Positions 61,928 through 64,000 of a stretch of 64,000 nt of DNA are shown one piece after another. Below the pieces are notes generated by a model that was not told the origin of the DNA, searched no databases, and worked only from the letters and a program-made list of their open reading frames with translations. Made by a program: the position numbers and the translations under genes. This stretch comes from Devosia neptuniae (GTDB lineage: Bacteria; Pseudomonadota; Alphaproteobacteria; Rhizobiales; Devosiaceae). The first letter of the stretch is position 1, and each line of letters begins with the position of its first letter. The stretch lies in NCBI RefSeq assembly GCF_025452235.1, contig NZ_CP104964.1, forward strand, positions 310,001 to 374,000, in the 5' to 3' direction.

Positions 61928-63651
61928 GCCGCGCTCCGTTTGCCGGCGGCGGGAACTGGGGTGGCCAGCAAGCGGCCGCCGGCAATGCGATAGGCCTTGC
62001 CCAAGTGTGCCGCTACGGCGAGCGAATGGGTAGCCACGATCAGCGTGCGTCCCTGGGCATAGCGCAGCAGATTGTTGAGCACCGCCTGTTCGAGCTCGCC
62101 ATCAAGATGGGCCGTAGGCTCATCCAGCAGGATCAGTCCGGCATCGCGCAGGAAGATGCGCGCCAGCGCCACGCGCTGGGCCTGACCGCCGGAGAGGCCG
62201 ACGCCATCCTCACCTAGCATGGTATCGAGACCATCGGGCAGGGCATCGGCAAAGGGCAGGACATGCGCCAGCTCGGCCGCCCGGACGATTTCCGCTGGCG
62301 TGGCACCGGGCCGAGCCAGGGCGATATTATCGGCCATGCTGGCATGGATGATCCGGGGCTTCTGGCTCAGCAGGGTGACGCGGCCGCGCAGGTCGGATTC
62401 GGCCCATTCGGCCAGTTCGATATGATCGAGATGTGCCGAGCCCTCATGGGGGCGAAGACGGGCGATGGTTTCGAGCAGGGTGGATTTGCCGCTGCCGCTG
62501 GGGCCCAGAATGGCGACATGTTCCCCCGCGGCGACATGCAGCGCCGCGTTGACCAGAATTGCGCGGCTGCGATCGGGCGTGCGGATGGTGAAATCACTGA
62601 GCGCCACGGCAATGGCGGCAATGTAGGGCAAAGGCGGAGCGTCGCTGGGCCGGGCGATGGTGGTGGGGAGGACGCCGAGTTGCGCCTCTATTTCGCCGAT
62701 GGCTGCCTTGGCGCTGGAGCGATCATGATAGCAGGCGGCGAGCTGGCGCAGGGGATTATAGACCTCCGGCGCCATCAACAGCAGGAAAAGACCAAGCTGC
62801 AGGCTGAGCGGTTCGGGGCGCAATTGCAGGTAGCCGATATAGGTGAGGCCCACATAAAGCGCGATGCCTGCCACACCTAGGGCCGCAAAAAATTCCAGCA
62901 CGGCCGAGGAGAGAAAGGCGATGCGTAGCACGCGCAGAGTGCGTCGCCGCAATTCGTCGCTGGCGGCGACGATGCTCGCGGTTTCCGCCTCGGCGCGGCC
63001 GAACAGTTTGAGTGTGAGCAGGCCCCGCAGCCGATCGGCGAAGCGTCCATTGAGCTGGCTGAGCGCGCGGGCCTGCCGCGTCGTCGCGATCTGGGCGCCC
63101 CAGCCGACCAGGGCCATGAAGAGCGGGATCAAGGGCGCAGTGACGAGAAACAAGAGCCCCGCCAGCCAGTCGAGCGGGAGGATAACGGCGCCGAAGGCCA
63201 GCGGCAGCACGCTCGCCTGGATCATGGCAGGCAGATAGCGGGCGAAGTACCCGTCTAACGCCTCGGTCTGGTCGATGATGACGGAGGCGGCGGAACCCGA
63301 TGCGGGCTGGTCGGCGGCGCGGGGCGGGCGGGCGAGCAATTGGGCAAACAGGGCCTGGCGTAACTGGAGCTTGATGGCCTCGGCTGCGCTGACGCCAGCC
63401 CGTTCGCCCAGTGCCCCGAGCGTGGCACGGATGATTAATAGGGCAAGGACGAGGCCAATAGCCGGGGCGAGGGCGGCAAGCGGCCGGTTATGCTCGATGG
63501 CCTGACCCAGAATATCGGCAAAGAGCCAGGTCTGGCAGATCAGCAGGACCCCGCCAGTGAGGGGCGCTGCGATCGTCAGGCCGATCCATGGGCCGCCGTG
63601 ATGGGTGAGGGCGGAGAGTGCCTTGGCATGCAGGCGATCCTTAGTCGTCAT
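61924..63651 (-). CDS. cydD: Thiol reductant ABC exporter subunit CydD
   Basis: ABC half-transporter of 575 residues from the ATG at 63651 (GAGGA five bases upstream; the longer frame to 63732 lacks a ribosome site). A membrane domain precedes the ATPase with Walker A GPSGSGKST, signature LSGGQAQRVALAR and Walker B LILLDEPTAHLD. It forms a heterodimer with CydC and is divergent from cydA across a 200-base region with an FNR box, so both sides are likely induced at low oxygen. Confidence 0.93.
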   Translation of the reverse strand: MTTKDRLHAKALSALTHHGGPWIGLTIAAPLTGGVLLICQTWLFADILGQAIEHNRPLAALAPAIGLVLALLIIRATLGALGERAGVSAAEAIKLQLRQALFAQLLARPPRAADQPASGSAASVIIDQTEALDGYFARYLPAMIQASVLPLAFGAVILPLDWLAGLLFLVTAPLIPLFMALVGWGAQIATTRQARALSQLNGRFADRLRGLLTLKLFGRAEAETASIVAASDELRRRTLRVLRIAFLSSAVLEFFAALGVAGIALYVGLTYIGYLQLRPEPLSLQLGLFLLLMAPEVYNPLRQLAACYHDRSSAKAAIGEIEAQLGVLPTTIARPSDAPPLPYIAAIAVALSDFTIRTPDRSRAILVNAALHVAAGEHVAILGPSGSGKSTLLETIARLRPHEGSAHLDHIELAEWAESDLRGRVTLLSQKPRIIHASMADNIALARPGATPAEIVRAAELAHVLPFADALPDGLDTMLGEDGVGLSGGQAQRVALARIFLRDAGLILLDEPTAHLDGELEQAVLNNLLRYAQGRTLIVATHSLAVAAHLGKAYRIAGGRLLATPVPAAGKRSAA

Positions 63652-63755
63652 ATAGTCCTCAGCGTATCCCAAGTGCATCCCCATCTGGCTCGGTCTGTTG
63701 CGGCCGGTGAAAAGCTCCTGTCCGGGCAACATTAGCCAAGCTGCAGCCCCAACCT

Positions 63756-63769
63756 TTGATCTGAATCAA
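63756..63769. promoter_or_regulatory. FNR/FixK box upstream of cydA and cydD
   Basis: TTGATCTGAATCAA is a perfect TTGAT-N4-ATCAA site between the divergent cydD and cydA genes, 85 bases before the cydA start. The FNR-type regulator at 59474 is the natural ligand. Confidence 0.85.
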
Positions 63770-63853
63770 GGCGGCTCGCCCCCCGACACGGCAAAAGAGC
63801 CTCGGGACAGCCACGAATCGGCGGCTGAGCTTACTCACAGGGGCATTCGCGCC

Positions 63854-64000
63854 ATGATCGACATGACGGTTGTCGAACTCTCGCGGTGGCAATTTGCCGC
63901 CACCGCCATGTACCATTTTCTTTTCGTGCCGCTGACCCTGGGCCTGTCTTTCATGATGGCCATTATGGAGAGCGTCTACGTGATGACCGGGCGCGATATC
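63854..64000 (+). CDS. cydA: Cytochrome bd ubiquinol oxidase subunit I (N-terminus only)
   Basis: The first 49 codons of CydA, cut by the window end. The sequence [14 protein letters not shown] and the following [15 protein letters not shown] match the family's first helix; His21 corresponds to the haem b595 ligand His19 of E. coli CydA. The enzyme is the high-affinity quinol oxidase used at low oxygen. The upstream FNR box and divergent cydDC support the call. Confidence 0.95.
   Translation, partial: MIDMTVVELSRWQFAATAMYHFLFVPLTLGLSFMMAIMESVYVMTGRDI

Overview
The window reads as chromosomal DNA of a high-GC alphaproteobacterium of the Hyphomicrobiales, most like Devosia or a relative. This is inferred from gene style and content: several UgpC/MsmK-type sugar ABC systems, a Bug-type tripartite tricarboxylate transporter, FnrN-like control next to cydDC/cydA, and a cluster closely matching the Agrobacterium alginate locus. 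I saw no rRNA or tRNA gene, no CRISPR array and no intact insertion sequence.

Layout. (1) 1-5.4 kb, minus strand: a peptide ABC transporter (binding protein, fused double ATPase, two permeases, the last cut by the window edge), divergent from an M24 aminopeptidase. (2) 7.4-14.8 kb: a LacI regulator divergent from a sugar ABC operon that carries a GH127 beta-L-arabinofuranosidase and its own ATPase. (3) 14.8-15.4 kb: a reverse-strand remnant of a third ATPase. (4) 15.4-28.9 kb: a GntR regulator followed by a tight eleven-gene run of AlgS/M1/M2/Q-like importer, PL15 exo-alginate lyase, short-chain reductase, SGNH esterase, hydroxyacid dehydrogenase, TIM-barrel isomerase, enolase-superfamily dehydratase and RraA-like aldolase. 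All five residues I recall as important in Agrobacterium Atu3025 fall at identical numbers in the lyase. (5) 28.9-39 kb: a looser accessory stretch with tandem palindromes, an orphan ribbon-helix-helix protein, a DUF1778/GNAT (TacA/TacT-like) toxin-antitoxin pair, small secreted and membrane proteins divergent from a 912-residue periplasmic cysteine-rich Sel1-type protein, and several small ORFs. (6) 39.1-44.2 kb: a TctB-TctA-DUF4392-TctC operon plus a LysR regulator. (7) 44.5-52.6 kb: a Tat-exported ComJ-like protein, a TetR/glycosyltransferase/GNAT/DUF3224 group, a small lipoprotein, and a prolyl oligopeptidase divergent from its TetR regulator with two operators. (8) 52.7-58.3 kb: a GntR/UTRA regulator, a fused NanE-NanK enzyme and a sugar importer with no ATPase gene. 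(9) 58.5-64 kb: a DUF1275 membrane protein, an FNR-type regulator, cydDC and the start of cydA behind a perfect FNR box.

How the parts work together: most of the window is scavenging of peptides and plant or algal polysaccharide fragments (arabinosides, alginate oligomers, amino sugars, a carboxylate), each unit with a local regulator and often a visible operator. A recurring detail is a stem-loop directly after the binding-protein gene in four ABC operons, presumably setting a high binding-protein to permease ratio. The least explained parts are the 31.2-35.5 kb envelope-protein locus, the non-kinase tail of the alginate cluster, and the DUF4392 gene inside the tripartite transporter operon.
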